Shown: positions 17,992 through 27,247, counted from the first letter of the stretch. The stretch is 64,000 nucleotides of DNA from Phycisphaerales bacterium (GCA_020639115.1 JACKHG010000004.1:62001-126000), one strand, 5' to 3'. Program-made: numbers and translations. Notes: a model not told the origin generated them from the letters alone.

Positions 17992-19110
17992 ATGCGCATC
18001 GTCATTGCCTCGAACAGCTTCAAGGGAACCCTGACCGCGCCGCAGGCGTGCGCCGCGATGGCTGCGGGCGTTCGCGCGGCCTGCCCCGACGCCGAGGTCA
18101 TCGAAGCGCCGCTGGCGGACGGCGGCGAGGGGACCGTCGTGGCGATCGTTCAGGCCACCGGCGGCGAACTGCGCACCGCGTGCGTGACGGGTCCGCTGGG
18201 TGACCCCGTTGAGGCGGCGTTCGGCCTGCTCGACGGCGGGCGGCGAGCGGTGGTCGAGATGGCGGCTGCCTCCGGCATCCTGCTCGTGCAGCCGCAGCGC
18301 CGCGACGTACTGCGGGCGACGACGTTCGGTACGGGCGAGCTGATTCGAGTGGCGCTCGACGCGGGAGCGCGGGAACTGCTGATCGGCATCGGCGGCAGCG
18401 CGACCTGCGACGGCGGGTGCGGCATGGCCCAGGCGCTGGGTGTGCGATTCGTTGACGGTGCGGGCGCGAGGCTTCCGGACGGCATGGGCGGCGGAGAGCT
18501 GCACGCGGTCGCCGGCATCGACGTGCGCTACCGCGACGCCCGGATTTCGGCGGCGACGATCCGCGTGCTTTGCGATGTGACCAATCCACTGACCGGCCCG
18601 GACGGTGCGGCTGCTGTCTACGGCCCGCAAAAGGGCGCCGGCCCAGCCGAAGTCGCCGTGCTGGACAGAGGTCTGGGGCAACTTGCCGACGTGATCGCGC
18701 GCGATCTGCACATCGACGTGCGGAGTCTGGCCGGCGGCGGAGCAGCCGGCGGACTTGGCGCGGGACTGGTTGCGTGTCTGGGCGGCCGGCTCACCTCCGG
18801 CGCACAGGCGATCATCGACTTCATCGGCCTGGAGGAGAAGTGCCGGGGTGCTGACCTGATCCTCACCGGCGAGGGCTGCTTCGACGAGCAATCCCTCCAG
18901 GGAAAATCTTTAAACCGCGTCGGCGAAATGGCACGCCGGCTGGGCATCCCGCTGCTCGTCGTCGCTGGGCGCATCGAGCTGGACCGCACCGCGTGGCGCG
19001 GGCTCGTCGCGGATGCCGAAGTCAGCCGGAAAATCGGGCCTTCTGCGGCGAACGCCGTTGCCGCCGCAGCAACCGCCGTCGTGCGCCGCGCATGTCCCCA
19101 CGTGAATTAG
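17992..19110 (+). CDS. glxK: Glycerate kinase (GarK/GlxK family)
   Basis: A 372-residue cytosolic kinase phosphorylating D-glycerate, to 2-phosphoglycerate in the GarK/GlxK family (PF02595), so feeding glyoxylate- or sugar-acid-derived carbon into glycolysis. Family signatures are complete: MRIVIASNSFKGTL at the N-terminus, the PLADGGEGT motif, the central GIGGSATCDGGCGMAQALG block, DVTNPLTGPDGAA, the YGPQKGA element, and LTGEGCFDEQSLQGK near the end. Length is typical. The ATG start begins the conserved first strand. It follows the CheY-like gene by 33 bp and is convergent with the aldose epimerase gene, 31 bp apart. GarK versus GlxK naming is interchangeable here. Confidence 0.95.
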   Translation: MRIVIASNSFKGTLTAPQACAAMAAGVRAACPDAEVIEAPLADGGEGTVVAIVQATGGELRTACVTGPLGDPVEAAFGLLDGGRRAVVEMAAASGILLVQPQRRDVLRATTFGTGELIRVALDAGARELLIGIGGSATCDGGCGMAQALGVRFVDGAGARLPDGMGGGELHAVAGIDVRYRDARISAATIRVLCDVTNPLTGPDGAAAVYGPQKGAGPAEVAVLDRGLGQLADVIARDLHIDVRSLAGGGAAGGLGAGLVACLGGRLTSGAQAIIDFIGLEEKCRGADLILTGEGCFDEQSLQGKSLNRVGEMARRLGIPLLVVAGRIELDRTAWRGLVADAEVSRKIGPSAANAVAAAATAVVRRACPHVN

Positions 19111-19141
19111 CACTCCGATCGCTGCCGTAGTGGATCACGCG

Positions 19142-20314
19142 TTACCTGGCCGAGAATCGGTACACGCAGGTGTGGCGGTACTCTTCTCCCGGGCGCAGAA
19201 TCGTCGAGGGAAAATCCGGGTGATTCGGCGAATCGGGATAATGCTGCGTCTCCAGCACGATCGCCGTGCGATAGGCATACGCATGCCCGCCCTTGCCCAC
19301 GTTGCTCCCGTCCAGGAAGTTGCCGCAGTAGAACTGGATGGCCGGCTCCGTCGTGAGAACCTCCATCTGCCGGCCGCTCTGCGGATCGTAAACTGTCGCC
19401 GCGAGTCGCAGCTTGCCATCCCAGCGGCTCAGCACGAAGTTGTGATCGTATCCGAGCCCGTACTCGAGCTGCGTGTCGTCCGCATTCACCCGCGACCCGA
19501 TCACAGTCGGCGACGTGAAGTCGAACGGCGTGCCCGCGACCGGCGTGAACGCACCGGTCGGAATCAGCCCCTTGTCGACCGGGGTGATGTGGTCCGCGGC
19601 GATCATCAGCTCATGATCCAGGATCGTGCCGCTGTCGTGACCACCCAGGTTGTAGTAGCTGTGGTGGGTCACGTTGACCGGCGTGGCCCGGTCCGTCGTC
19701 GCCGCGTATTCAATCCGGAACTCGTTCTGGTCGGTCAGCCAGTAGTGCATCGTGATGTCCAGGTTCCCGGGATACCCCTCCTCGCCGTCCGGACTGACTC
19801 GATGGAACCGAATGCCGACTGCACCGTCCTTCATCTCGCCCTTCGCGTCCCAGACCACCTTGTCGAAGCCCTTGTTGCCGCCGTGCAGATGACACGGCAC
19901 GCCGCCGGGCGCGTTGTTGGTCGCCAGTTGGTACGTCTTGCCGTCCAGGGTGAACCGCCCGGCTGCGATGCGGTTGCCGTACCGCCCCACCACCGCGCCG
20001 AAATACGGGCTGGACTTGAGGTAGTCATCCAAGTGGTCGTAGCCGAGAACGACATCCGCGAACTTCCCGTCGCGGTCCGGCGCCGTGAGCGCAACGACGA
20101 TCGCGCCGTAGTTGGTCACGCGTGTATCCTCGCCCCGCTCGTTCGTCAGCGTGTACAGGTCGACGGACTCGCCGTCCGACGTCTTGCCCCAGGACTCCTT
20201 CGCGATCGACCCCAGGGACCTGTTTTCGTCCGCCGCGTGGACCATCGCCGAGCACGCGCCCAGTGCAGCCACCAACCCCGCCATACGTCGCGTCCAATGT
20301 GATGTGCCGTTCAT
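19142..20314 (-). CDS. galM: Secreted aldose 1-epimerase (galactose mutarotase)
   Basis: A 390-residue mutarotase interconverting alpha and beta anomers of aldoses. The first 28 residues (LVAALGACSAMVHA) form a signal peptide, so it probably acts in the periplasm, unlike cytosolic E. coli GalM. Signatures seen: TNYGAIVVALTAPDRDG at the N-terminal strands, YFGAVVGRYGNRIA, HLHGGNKGFDKVVW, the catalytic-acid His in NVTHHSYYNLGG, and the catalytic-base Glu in AIVLETQHYPDSPNHPDFP. All are intact and length is typical for the long secreted type. The neighbouring glycerate kinase and GH9 genes fit a carbohydrate-utilisation context. A LacI-type operator lies about 310 bp upstream but is positioned for the opposite strand. 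Confidence 0.93.
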   Translation of the reverse strand: MNGTSHWTRRMAGLVAALGACSAMVHAADENRSLGSIAKESWGKTSDGESVDLYTLTNERGEDTRVTNYGAIVVALTAPDRDGKFADVVLGYDHLDDYLKSSPYFGAVVGRYGNRIAAGRFTLDGKTYQLATNNAPGGVPCHLHGGNKGFDKVVWDAKGEMKDGAVGIRFHRVSPDGEEGYPGNLDITMHYWLTDQNEFRIEYAATTDRATPVNVTHHSYYNLGGHDSGTILDHELMIAADHITPVDKGLIPTGAFTPVAGTPFDFTSPTVIGSRVNADDTQLEYGLGYDHNFVLSRWDGKLRLAATVYDPQSGRQMEVLTTEPAIQFYCGNFLDGSNVGKGGHAYAYRTAIVLETQHYPDSPNHPDFPSTILRPGEEYRHTCVYRFSAR

Positions 20315-20597
20315 TCGCAGAGTCTCTTCACAGAGTCAGTCCTTCCCAAGCGCGTGACAGCGCCCCCGGCCGTCGGCGCGCGCCCTGCCGCAACGGCATG
20401 CCTGCCGCAACGGCAAGGCGGTTGAACCACGAAATATAGCAGCGAGGGCGGCCCCCACCAGCGTTCGGCCCGCGCCGGGTTGAATGGTTTTTCGCCCAAA
20501 CTGGTCATCATGCCCCACCTTGAACAGTCCCCCCAAGCAGCCGCTTGCCGGGCACCAGGCAGTGCGTTCGGCGCAGACGACGAGGACTCCGAGGCCA

Positions 20598-20639
20598 TTG
20601 AGTTTCCGGTTCGCGGTCGCTATCCTGAAAGCGCTTTCA
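20598..20639 (+). promoter_or_regulatory. Promoter with overlapping perfect LacI-family operator
   Basis: TTGAGT (20598-20603), a 17-bp spacer and TATCCT (20621-20626) form a good sigma70-type promoter. The -10 box abuts a perfect 14-bp palindrome, TGAAAGCGCTTTCA (20626-20639), which covers the expected start site. The palindrome matches the LacI/CcpA-type consensus with central CG. Binding would block initiation. The leader to the PEP-CTERM gene at 20900 would be about 265 nt with no gene in it. No LacI-family regulator is encoded in this window. Confidence 0.65.
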
Positions 20640-20899
20640 TCGGCGATCTAAGCCGGTTCAAGGCGATCTGGTTACACCAGCACTGCAAGGCAACTTCAAT
20701 GAATCGCTCGCCAGGATCGCTTCGCCAACGCCGCGCCTCTCCCCCACAAAGCCCGGCTCGGCAAACTGCATTGGGCGCGGTCGCCCCGCGCTCCTGGGTT
20801 TCAACTCTCAATTACCGCGGGCGCTGCAACGATGGCGCTGCGCGGCTTACCACACGCTCTTCTCTTCGGTTCGGTTCCAGGGAAAAGGAGGTCAGGATC

Positions 20900-21589
20900 A
20901 TGTCACGTGCATTGAGTTTGATCGCAGTCTTGTCGCTGGCAGTGCCAGCCTCGGCTACCACGCTGTTCTTTGATTTCGGAGACATAGGACAACAGACCAC
21001 CGGCAACTACAACAACATCACGCACGTACAGGCCCCGATCGCCGACGCGATCGACAACACCGGCACCCATACGGGTATCGCCCTCACCGTCACCGACGCG
21101 TTCTGGCCGGGCTCCAACACCAGCGGAACCACGAGCCCGACCGGCGATGCCGCCATGTTCGATCCCCAGGCCACGCGCGATAATCTCTTCGGAAGCACCG
21201 TCGACTTCGGCGGCATCACCGAGCCGACTGGCGGATTCACGCTCAGCGGGTTGAGCACGGCGCCGGGCGTCATCTACAACTTCACGTTCTTCGGTGCCCG
21301 TCTGGGTGTTGGCGACAACCGCGAAACCGCGTACGACGTCGCCGGGGCCACGAGCGCCACAGCCTTTCTGAACACGTCCAGCAACGTGAGCGATGTGGCG
21401 CTGGTTTCGGGTATCGCCGCCGACGTCAACGGCGAGATCGTCGTCACCGTCGGCCCGGGGCCTAACAACAACAATTCGTCGGGGTTCTATTACATCGGCG
21501 CGATGCGCATCGATATCGTCCCGGAGCCGGCGTCCGCGTTGCTCCTCGGCCTCGGTGCGCTGGGGCTGCGCCGCCGTTGCCGCGCCTGA
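20900..21589 (+). CDS. PEP-CTERM sorting-domain protein
   Basis: A 229-residue exported protein. The ATG is chosen for the ideal SD (AAAAGGAGGT, 8 bp spacing). Residues 1-20 are a signal peptide (ending VPASATT). The body (about 21-205) is a single beta-rich domain starting LFFDFGDIGQQTTGNYNN, with no recognised enzyme motif. The C-terminus VPEPASALLLGLGALGLRRR is a textbook PEP-CTERM signal: a VPEP motif, a hydrophobic span and a basic tail, recognised by exosortase for surface anchoring. No exosortase is in this window. The same domain recurs as the C-terminal third of the next gene with high similarity at DNA and protein level, but there without the PEP-CTERM tail. It is probably driven by the operator-controlled promoter upstream. 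Confidence 0.9.
   Translation: MSRALSLIAVLSLAVPASATTLFFDFGDIGQQTTGNYNNITHVQAPIADAIDNTGTHTGIALTVTDAFWPGSNTSGTTSPTGDAAMFDPQATRDNLFGSTVDFGGITEPTGGFTLSGLSTAPGVIYNFTFFGARLGVGDNRETAYDVAGATSATAFLNTSSNVSDVALVSGIAADVNGEIVVTVGPGPNNNNSSGFYYIGAMRIDIVPEPASALLLGLGALGLRRRCRA
20962..21513 (+). repeat. Duplicated domain, copy 1 (other copy 23022-23573)
   Basis: Copy 1 runs from the codons for LFFDFGDIGQQ to those for GAMRID. Copy 2 lies in the SGNH hydrolase gene (LYFDFGDIGQQ to GAMQIV). Long stretches are identical or nearly so at nucleotide level, for example the part encoding TVTDAFWPGSNTSGTTSPTG, which suggests a fairly recent duplication or ongoing gene conversion. Confidence 0.9.
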
Positions 21590-21686
21590 CCGGCGCAGCG
21601 TCTGCGGGGCCCCCATGGGCCTTCGTGTATTTCTCAAGAAGTGTTCGCTGCACGCATTCGCGCAATGAGAATTGGAGTCCATTCAC

Positions 21687-23588
21687 GTGAAGACACTATG
21701 GTCATTCGTATCGGTGCTCTTCGTCGCCGCGCTGCCCGCCAGCCTGGCGCATGCTGAGCATCCCAAGACAGTCCTCTTCTACGGTAACAGTTTCACGCTG
21801 GGAGTCGGTTCCACCGAGGCCGAGCAGTTCGGCGGTGTGCCCGAGGTGGTTAAACAGCTCGCCATCGCGGCTGGCTACCCCGCCCCGCGTGTCGAGAACG
21901 CCGCGGTGAGCGGCCAGACGCTCGCGTGGCATCTGGCCAACAACACAGCCGTGATCGCCGATCCGGCTGACTTCGCCGAAGTCCCCGACTTCCAGTGGGA
22001 CGCCGTGGTCATCCAGGAGTACTCGACCAAGCCGACCCACATCGGCGATCCGCCCGCGTTCCGCGCCGACGCCCAGACGCTCTTCGGCCTCGTGCGGACC
22101 CACAGCCCCGCCGCCCACGCCGTGCTCTTTGAAACCTGGGCCCGCGGGCCAGGACATGCGTACTACACCGGCAATCCGCCGACCTTCCCCGGCGGACCGA
22201 GCGAAATGCAGCAGGAACTGCGCGACAACTACGAACTCGCCCGGCAGGACCTCGCCGGTTCCAACGGAGCGGACAGTGTGACCGTCGCGCGCGTCGGCGA
22301 CGCCTGGGAGGCGACCGGTTGGGACAACCTGCACGCGACCGACATCTACCACGCCAACACGCGCGGCACCTACCTCACCGGGCTGGTCATCTTTGGCACG
22401 CTCTACGGCGAGCGGACCACCGCCGGCCTGCCCAAGCTGTTCGCGAGCCTCACCGCGCAGGAGGCGACGGACCTGCAGGCCGTCGCGGATGATTACCTGC
22501 CGCCCGGCCTGACCTTCGACGCCGACGGCGACCGCGACATCGACGCAGCCGACGTCTCCGGATTCGTCGATTGCCTGACTGGCCCGCAATTCTCCTACGC
22601 GCCCGGCGACGCCTGCCTGCTCATGGACGGCAACGCCGACGCGCACGTGGACCTGTCCGACTACGCACTGATGCAAACCGCGCAGTTCCAGCCGCCGCCT
22701 TCGCTGACTTTCGACGCGTTCGACCTGACATTCAACTTGACCGTGGGCACCAGCACCGACTCCCAGCCCAACACGGTAACCGCCAGTGACGCGTCGACGC
22801 CCACCGTGCAGTTGACCGCAGTCGACCTGCTCACCCAGTCCACCCCGAGTTGGCTGACCGTACCCACCTCGATCGGAGCGGCTGTCCTCTTCTCGGTTGA
22901 TGTGGACGTCACCGGCCTCGCCGCCGACACCTATTACGCCCGAGTCACCGGGTCAGCCGCCGGCTACGATGGCGCGTCCTTCACGGTCACGCTGAACGTG
23001 ACCGCGTCCGGTTCCCAGACGCTTTACTTCGATTTTGGCGACATTGGCCAGCAGACGTCCGGCAACTACAACAACGTCACCCACCTGCAGGAGCCCGTCG
23101 CCAACGCGATTGACAATACCGGCATCGGCACGGGCATCACGCTGACCGTCACCGATGCGTTCTGGCCCGGCTCCAACACGAGCGGAACGACGAGCCCGAC
23201 CGGCGACGCGGCGTTGTTCAATGCGCAGGCCACGCGCGACAACCTCTTCGGAAGCACCGTCGACTTCGGTGGCTTCACCGAGCCGACCGGCGGCTTCACC
23301 CTTGGGGGACTCAGCACGACGCCGGGCGTGACCTACAGCTTCACCTTCTTCGCCGCCCGCCTCGGCGTCGGAGACAATCGCGAGACGGCGTACGCTGTCG
23401 CCGGCGCGACCAGCGCCACCGCTTACCTGGACGCCTCCAACAACCAGAGCGCGGTAACCGCCGTGTCGGATATCGCGGCCGACGCCAACGGTGAGATCAC
23501 CGTGACCGTCAGCCCCGGCCCGAACAACAACAACTCGTCCGGGTTCTACTACCTGGGTGCCATGCAGATCGTCCGTAGCGAGCCCTAA
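21687..23588 (+). CDS. Secreted SGNH/GDSL-like hydrolase with dockerin-like, BACON-like and duplicated C-terminal domains
   Basis: A 633-residue exported protein. The GTG at 21687 is preferred to the upstream TTG because TTGGAG lies 9 bp before it and it starts a normal signal peptide (KTLWSFVSVLFVAALPASLAHA). The catalytic domain (about 25-275) resembles SGNH hydrolases: block I is VLFYGNSFT (nucleophile candidate Ser35), and the distal DIYHAN supplies the Asp-His pair. Such enzymes remove acyl or acetyl groups from polysaccharides. A dockerin-like pair follows (DADGDRDIDAADV, DGNADAHVDLSDY), then a BACON-like beta-sandwich (about 337-440), then a domain duplicated from the upstream PEP-CTERM gene but lacking its sorting tail. 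It lies 97 bp after that gene, probably in one operon. The substrate is unknown. Confidence 0.85.
   Translation: MKTLWSFVSVLFVAALPASLAHAEHPKTVLFYGNSFTLGVGSTEAEQFGGVPEVVKQLAIAAGYPAPRVENAAVSGQTLAWHLANNTAVIADPADFAEVPDFQWDAVVIQEYSTKPTHIGDPPAFRADAQTLFGLVRTHSPAAHAVLFETWARGPGHAYYTGNPPTFPGGPSEMQQELRDNYELARQDLAGSNGADSVTVARVGDAWEATGWDNLHATDIYHANTRGTYLTGLVIFGTLYGERTTAGLPKLFASLTAQEATDLQAVADDYLPPGLTFDADGDRDIDAADVSGFVDCLTGPQFSYAPGDACLLMDGNADAHVDLSDYALMQTAQFQPPPSLTFDAFDLTFNLTVGTSTDSQPNTVTASDASTPTVQLTAVDLLTQSTPSWLTVPTSIGAAVLFSVDVDVTGLAADTYYARVTGSAAGYDGASFTVTLNVTASGSQTLYFDFGDIGQQTSGNYNNVTHLQEPVANAIDNTGIGTGITLTVTDAFWPGSNTSGTTSPTGDAALFNAQATRDNLFGSTVDFGGFTEPTGGFTLGGLSTTPGVTYSFTFFAARLGVGDNRETAYAVAGATSATAYLDASNNQSAVTAVSDIAADANGEITVTVSPGPNNNNSSGFYYLGAMQIVRSEP
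23022..23573 (+). repeat. Duplicated domain, copy 2 (other copy 20962-21513)
   Basis: This is the C-terminal domain of the SGNH hydrolase, closely matching the whole mature domain of the PEP-CTERM protein encoded 2 kb upstream. The copy stops just short of the sorting signal, so one copy is predicted to be anchored and the other not. Confidence 0.9.
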
Positions 23589-23606
23589 TCGGCGCGCTGG
23601 GTTTGT

Positions 23607-23648
23607 CCAAAAAAGAGGGGCGGGCTGATCGAACAGCCCGCCCCTTTC
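23607..23648. terminator. Bidirectional intrinsic terminator
   Basis: A perfect 12-bp stem, AGGGGCGGGCTG (23616-23627) with CAGCCCGCCCCT (23634-23645), has a 6-nt loop (ATCGAA). On the minus strand the stem is followed by a T run (complement of the A run at 23609-23614), giving a strong terminator for the kinase operon. On the plus strand the trailing TTT is weaker, serving the SGNH hydrolase gene. Confidence 0.85.
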
Positions 23649-23815
23649 CGTGGGTACACCGGTCGCCCGATATCCACCGGTTGAACGACGGCTGGAGTGC
23701 GGAGAAACCGTGCAGGTCGACATCGGCGTTTCGGTCGCTGCTCGCCGCCCCGGCAATGCACCGACCGCATGCGCTCGGCACATTGTTGCCGTTGCAGTCA
23801 ACAAGCGTGCGGGTG
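23641..23815 (-). pseudogene. Remnant of a DCN-repeat/dockerin-like gene 3' end
   Basis: Read on the minus strand, in one frame, this stretch encodes DCNGNNVPSACGRCIAGAAS followed by a dockerin-like piece, DRNADVDLHGFSALQPSFN. This is the composition typical of the C-termini of the giant secreted proteins in this genome. There is no start, signal peptide or upstream partner in frame; the kinase gene abuts it. It is best read as the decayed tail of a lost gene that kept the terminator at 23607-23648. It could also be read as an accidental frame, but the motif match makes that less likely. Confidence 0.5.
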
Positions 23816-26800
23816 TCAGTTGACCGCGCTGACTGCGGAACGCCATTTCTCCGCCTGGTCCGGCTGGTGCCAGGCTTCGTAGAGCCCCGCGAGCGTTGAC
23901 CGAAGCGCATCGACACGCGACGTTAGGGAAGCGTCGTCTGCCGCCAGCGCCGCCATGTGGTCCGCCGCTTCGAGCAGAAGCGCTTCGGCCTGCGCGCGGC
24001 GATCCGCGTCGGCCGAGATGGCCTCGCCCAGCAGGCTCTGCGCGTCCCAGCGCTGCCAGCTATCGGATTCGTCGGTGTCCTGGTACAACGCGAGGCCCTC
24101 CGTCAGCGGCGCCTCGGCGTCCGCTGGCCGCCCCTGGCGAAGCAGATTGCGTCCGAGCGCACACAGCGCCCCGCCGTGATTCGTAGCGTCATCCGGGTGA
24201 TTGCGAACCACAAAGTCCAGCGCAAAACGCCGCCACTTCTCCGCGTCCACCCATTCATCCTGTACTTCGAGCGCGTCGACCAGTCCGTAGACGGCTGCCA
24301 ATGTCTGCGGATGGTCGTCGCCGTTGACACGCCGCCGCCGCTCGACAGCCTGCTGGAAGTATGGCTGGGCTTCGACGGGTTTGTCCTCAGCCGCGAGCAA
24401 CCGGCCCATGAGCGTCAGCGAATAGAGCGTGCCGATGTGATCATCGCCGCCGACGCGCTCGTAACCGTCGAGCGCCTCGCGGCAGAGGGGTTCCGCCTCG
24501 TCGAGCTTGCCTTGGCGCAAGAGCATATCGCCCAAGTTGTAGACCGCGTTGAGCGTCGAGGGATGATCATTCCCAAGCGTGCGGCGATCGGCGGCGAGCG
24601 TCTCGCGATAGAGCGGTTCGGCTTCGTCGTCGCGGCCCATGCCGGAAAGGAGCGACGCCAGATTACCCATCGCGGTCAACGTGTGGGGATGATCGTCGCC
24701 ATAGACACGACGCATGCCCGCCAACGTCTGCCGATAGAGCGGTTCGGCCTCCGCGCGCCCCCCTTCTGCGGCCACAAAGTACGCGTAGTTCCCGAGTGAG
24801 CGCAGGGTGGCGGGGTGATCTTCGCCAAGGGTGCGCCGGCGGCGCTCGAGGCTCTCGGCAAACAACGCCTTGGCCTCGTCAAATCGCCCGGCATCCTCCA
24901 GCAGCGAGGCCAGGTAGTCGATCGCATTCAGCGTGTTGTAATGGTCATTTCCGAGCAGGCGTCTTAGTTTTCCCAACGCACCGCGCAGGAGCGGTTCAGC
25001 CTGCGCGTATTTGCCCTGGCGCGACAGACGATTGCCAAGCTCCATCATCGCCGACACGGTGTCGGGATGATCCGCGCCCAGCACGCGGCGTTCCTGATCG
25101 TACGCCTGCCGAATCAATGACGTCGATTCTTCGTATTGGCCCGCGGCTTCCAGAAAGTCGCCCAGATGTGTCATCGCCTTCAGGGTCTTGGGAGAATCGG
25201 CGCCGAACAACTTGCGATACGCGTCCAGGACCTGCCGGCCGATGCCGATGGCTTCGTCGTACTCGCCCTTGCCGAACAACACCCCGGCGAGGTTCGCCAA
25301 CGCATTGATCGATTCGATATCGTTGGCGTCGGAAATCCTCGACAGCCCCTTGACGGCCTGGTGCGCCAAGTCGACGGCTTCGTCGAGTTTGCCTTGACTC
25401 TTCAGATTGGCGGCGACGCTCGACATCGCCACGTAGGCCTCCTTGCTTTCCTTGCCGTGAAGACGACGGATGCGCTCCAGGGCTTCACGAAGCAGTGCGT
25501 CGGCATGTTCGAAATCGCTGCGGTTCCGGGCGAGCACGCCGGCTGCCGCGATCGAGGCGATCGTGTCGTCGTGGTCATTGCCCAGTTGGCGGCGCCGCAG
25601 GTAAAGCGCGCGGTCCTGCGGGATCTGAGCCAATCGGTAAAGACCCAGCTCGCCCATCGCCGTCGCGAGGTCCTGCAGGAGCGTCGCCTGCAAGACCGGC
25701 TGACTGGCGAACTGCACATTGATCGTGTCGATCGCGCGGCGGAAGATGTTGTGATCGAGCGTGCTGCGGGCGTAGTCGACGAAGTTGACCGCGCCAAGCT
25801 GGGTCTCGAACGCTTTCCGCTGCTCATCCGGGATCGCGCTCAGCAGGTCCGCGCGCAGCCGCAGCCCCATGCTGCCCACGTCGATGTCGGTGAGCTGCGC
25901 CGACTGAAACGCGCTGACGTTTCTCAGGTCGATATTGGTTTGCGCAAGTTCGCGGTTGCTCTTCGCCAGTTCCTTGTTCGCCCGCAGCGCCGACACCAGG
26001 CCGATCGCCGTGCCGGCCGCGCCCAACAACAGGACGGCGCAGGCCACGCCCAGGCCCGCGACGAGACCCTTGTGGCGCCTGGCGAACTTGCGAAGCTGAT
26101 AGGTCGCGCTGGCCGGCCGGGCCACAATCGGCTCGTCCGCCAGATAGCGCCGCAGGTCGGCGGCCAGCTCACTCGCGGATTGGTAACGATGCGCGCGGTC
26201 CTTCTCCAGCGCCTTGGCAACGATGGTGTCCAGGTCCCCCCGCAGTTCCGCGTTGATCTCACTCAAGCGTGTGGGGTCCACTTCCTGGATCATCCGGGCG
26301 GCCTGCGCGATCGAGCCGTTGCCCAGATTGTGGGGCAGTTGGCCGCTCAACACCTCGAAGAGCACCACGCCCAGCGCGTAGATGTCGCAGCGCGTATCGA
26401 GGCTGGTGGAATCACCCGCGACCTGCTCGGGACTCATGTACGCGAGCGTGCCGATGAGCTGACCCACTTCCGTTTGCAGCGTCGCGACGTTGACGTCACC
26501 CGCGGTGAGCCGGGCGACGCCGAAGTCGAGAATCTTCGGTTGGCCCACGGTGTCCGCGATTCGCGACGTGCTCTTCACGTGGCTCGTGACCGAGGTATCC
26601 GGCTCGACGACGAGAATGTTGGCTGGCTTCAAGTCGCGATGAATGATCCCGCGTTGATGCGCGTGCTGCACCGCGTCGCAAACCCGCGCCACCAGTTCGA
26701 GACGCTGACGCACGGAGAGCTCGTGCTTTTTCGCGTACGCGGTGATGCGTTCGCCCTGGATCAACTCCATGGCGAGATACGGCTGCTCTCCGGACTCCGC

Positions 26801-27247
26801 GCGGGCAGTCGCGGCTTCATAGATGTGCGCGATGCCGACGTGCTGCAGCTTGCCGAGCGCTTCGGCTTCGCGCTGGAAGCGGGCGAGCAACTGTGCCGAC
26901 ACCATCGGCGACTTGATCACCTTGAGGGCGACGCGGCGCTTGGGTGATTCCTGCTCGGCTTCGTAGACGATGCCCATCCCGCCCCGGCCCTTCACGCCCA
27001 GGATGCGGTATCGACCAATCCGCTCGGGCATGGCGGATGAATCATCGAGCATCCGCGCCGCACCCGCGTCGAGCTGCCTGGCGGCAGAGCGGGGGTTGCG
27101 CTCCTCCGCGAGCATTTCGAGAACCTCGCGGCGCACGTCCGCATCGTCCGCGGCCTCACGCGCCAGCCAGCCCGCGCGTTCCGCGCTGGGGAGTTCGAGT
27201 GCCCTGGCGAACAACGCCTTGACGCGTTGGTACTGCTGCGGCGTCAC
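23816..27247 (-). CDS. Membrane Ser/Thr protein kinase with TPR repeats
   Basis: A 1143-residue protein. Residues 1-76 form a helical region. The Hanks-type kinase domain (about 79-375) is complete: GRGGMG loop (87-92), VALK lysine (109), HRDLKPAN catalytic loop (203-210) and DFG (241-243), with YMSPEQ in the activation segment. A membrane helix lies at about 394-418, so the rest is probably extracytoplasmic. It comprises roughly ten TPR units of the long type, each around 42 residues, with LGNDHPSTLNAVYNLG and GRFDEAKALFAESLERRRR patterns. The GTG start overlaps the stop of the ECF sigma gene (GTGA), indicating translational coupling. ECF-kinase pairs in planctomycetes likely let phosphorylation control the sigma factor. 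Target genes are unknown; the divergent giant-protein genes are candidates. Confidence 0.93.
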   Translation of the reverse strand: MTPQQYQRVKALFARALELPSAERAGWLAREAADDADVRREVLEMLAEERNPRSAARQLDAGAARMLDDSSAMPERIGRYRILGVKGRGGMGIVYEAEQESPKRRVALKVIKSPMVSAQLLARFQREAEALGKLQHVGIAHIYEAATARAESGEQPYLAMELIQGERITAYAKKHELSVRQRLELVARVCDAVQHAHQRGIIHRDLKPANILVVEPDTSVTSHVKSTSRIADTVGQPKILDFGVARLTAGDVNVATLQTEVGQLIGTLAYMSPEQVAGDSTSLDTRCDIYALGVVLFEVLSGQLPHNLGNGSIAQAARMIQEVDPTRLSEINAELRGDLDTIVAKALEKDRAHRYQSASELAADLRRYLADEPIVARPASATYQLRKFARRHKGLVAGLGVACAVLLLGAAGTAIGLVSALRANKELAKSNRELAQTNIDLRNVSAFQSAQLTDIDVGSMGLRLRADLLSAIPDEQRKAFETQLGAVNFVDYARSTLDHNIFRRAIDTINVQFASQPVLQATLLQDLATAMGELGLYRLAQIPQDRALYLRRRQLGNDHDDTIASIAAAGVLARNRSDFEHADALLREALERIRRLHGKESKEAYVAMSSVAANLKSQGKLDEAVDLAHQAVKGLSRISDANDIESINALANLAGVLFGKGEYDEAIGIGRQVLDAYRKLFGADSPKTLKAMTHLGDFLEAAGQYEESTSLIRQAYDQERRVLGADHPDTVSAMMELGNRLSRQGKYAQAEPLLRGALGKLRRLLGNDHYNTLNAIDYLASLLEDAGRFDEAKALFAESLERRRRTLGEDHPATLRSLGNYAYFVAAEGGRAEAEPLYRQTLAGMRRVYGDDHPHTLTAMGNLASLLSGMGRDDEAEPLYRETLAADRRTLGNDHPSTLNAVYNLGDMLLRQGKLDEAEPLCREALDGYERVGGDDHIGTLYSLTLMGRLLAAEDKPVEAQPYFQQAVERRRRVNGDDHPQTLAAVYGLVDALEVQDEWVDAEKWRRFALDFVVRNHPDDATNHGGALCALGRNLLRQGRPADAEAPLTEGLALYQDTDESDSWQRWDAQSLLGEAISADADRRAQAEALLLEAADHMAALAADDASLTSRVDALRSTLAGLYEAWHQPDQAEKWRSAVSAVN

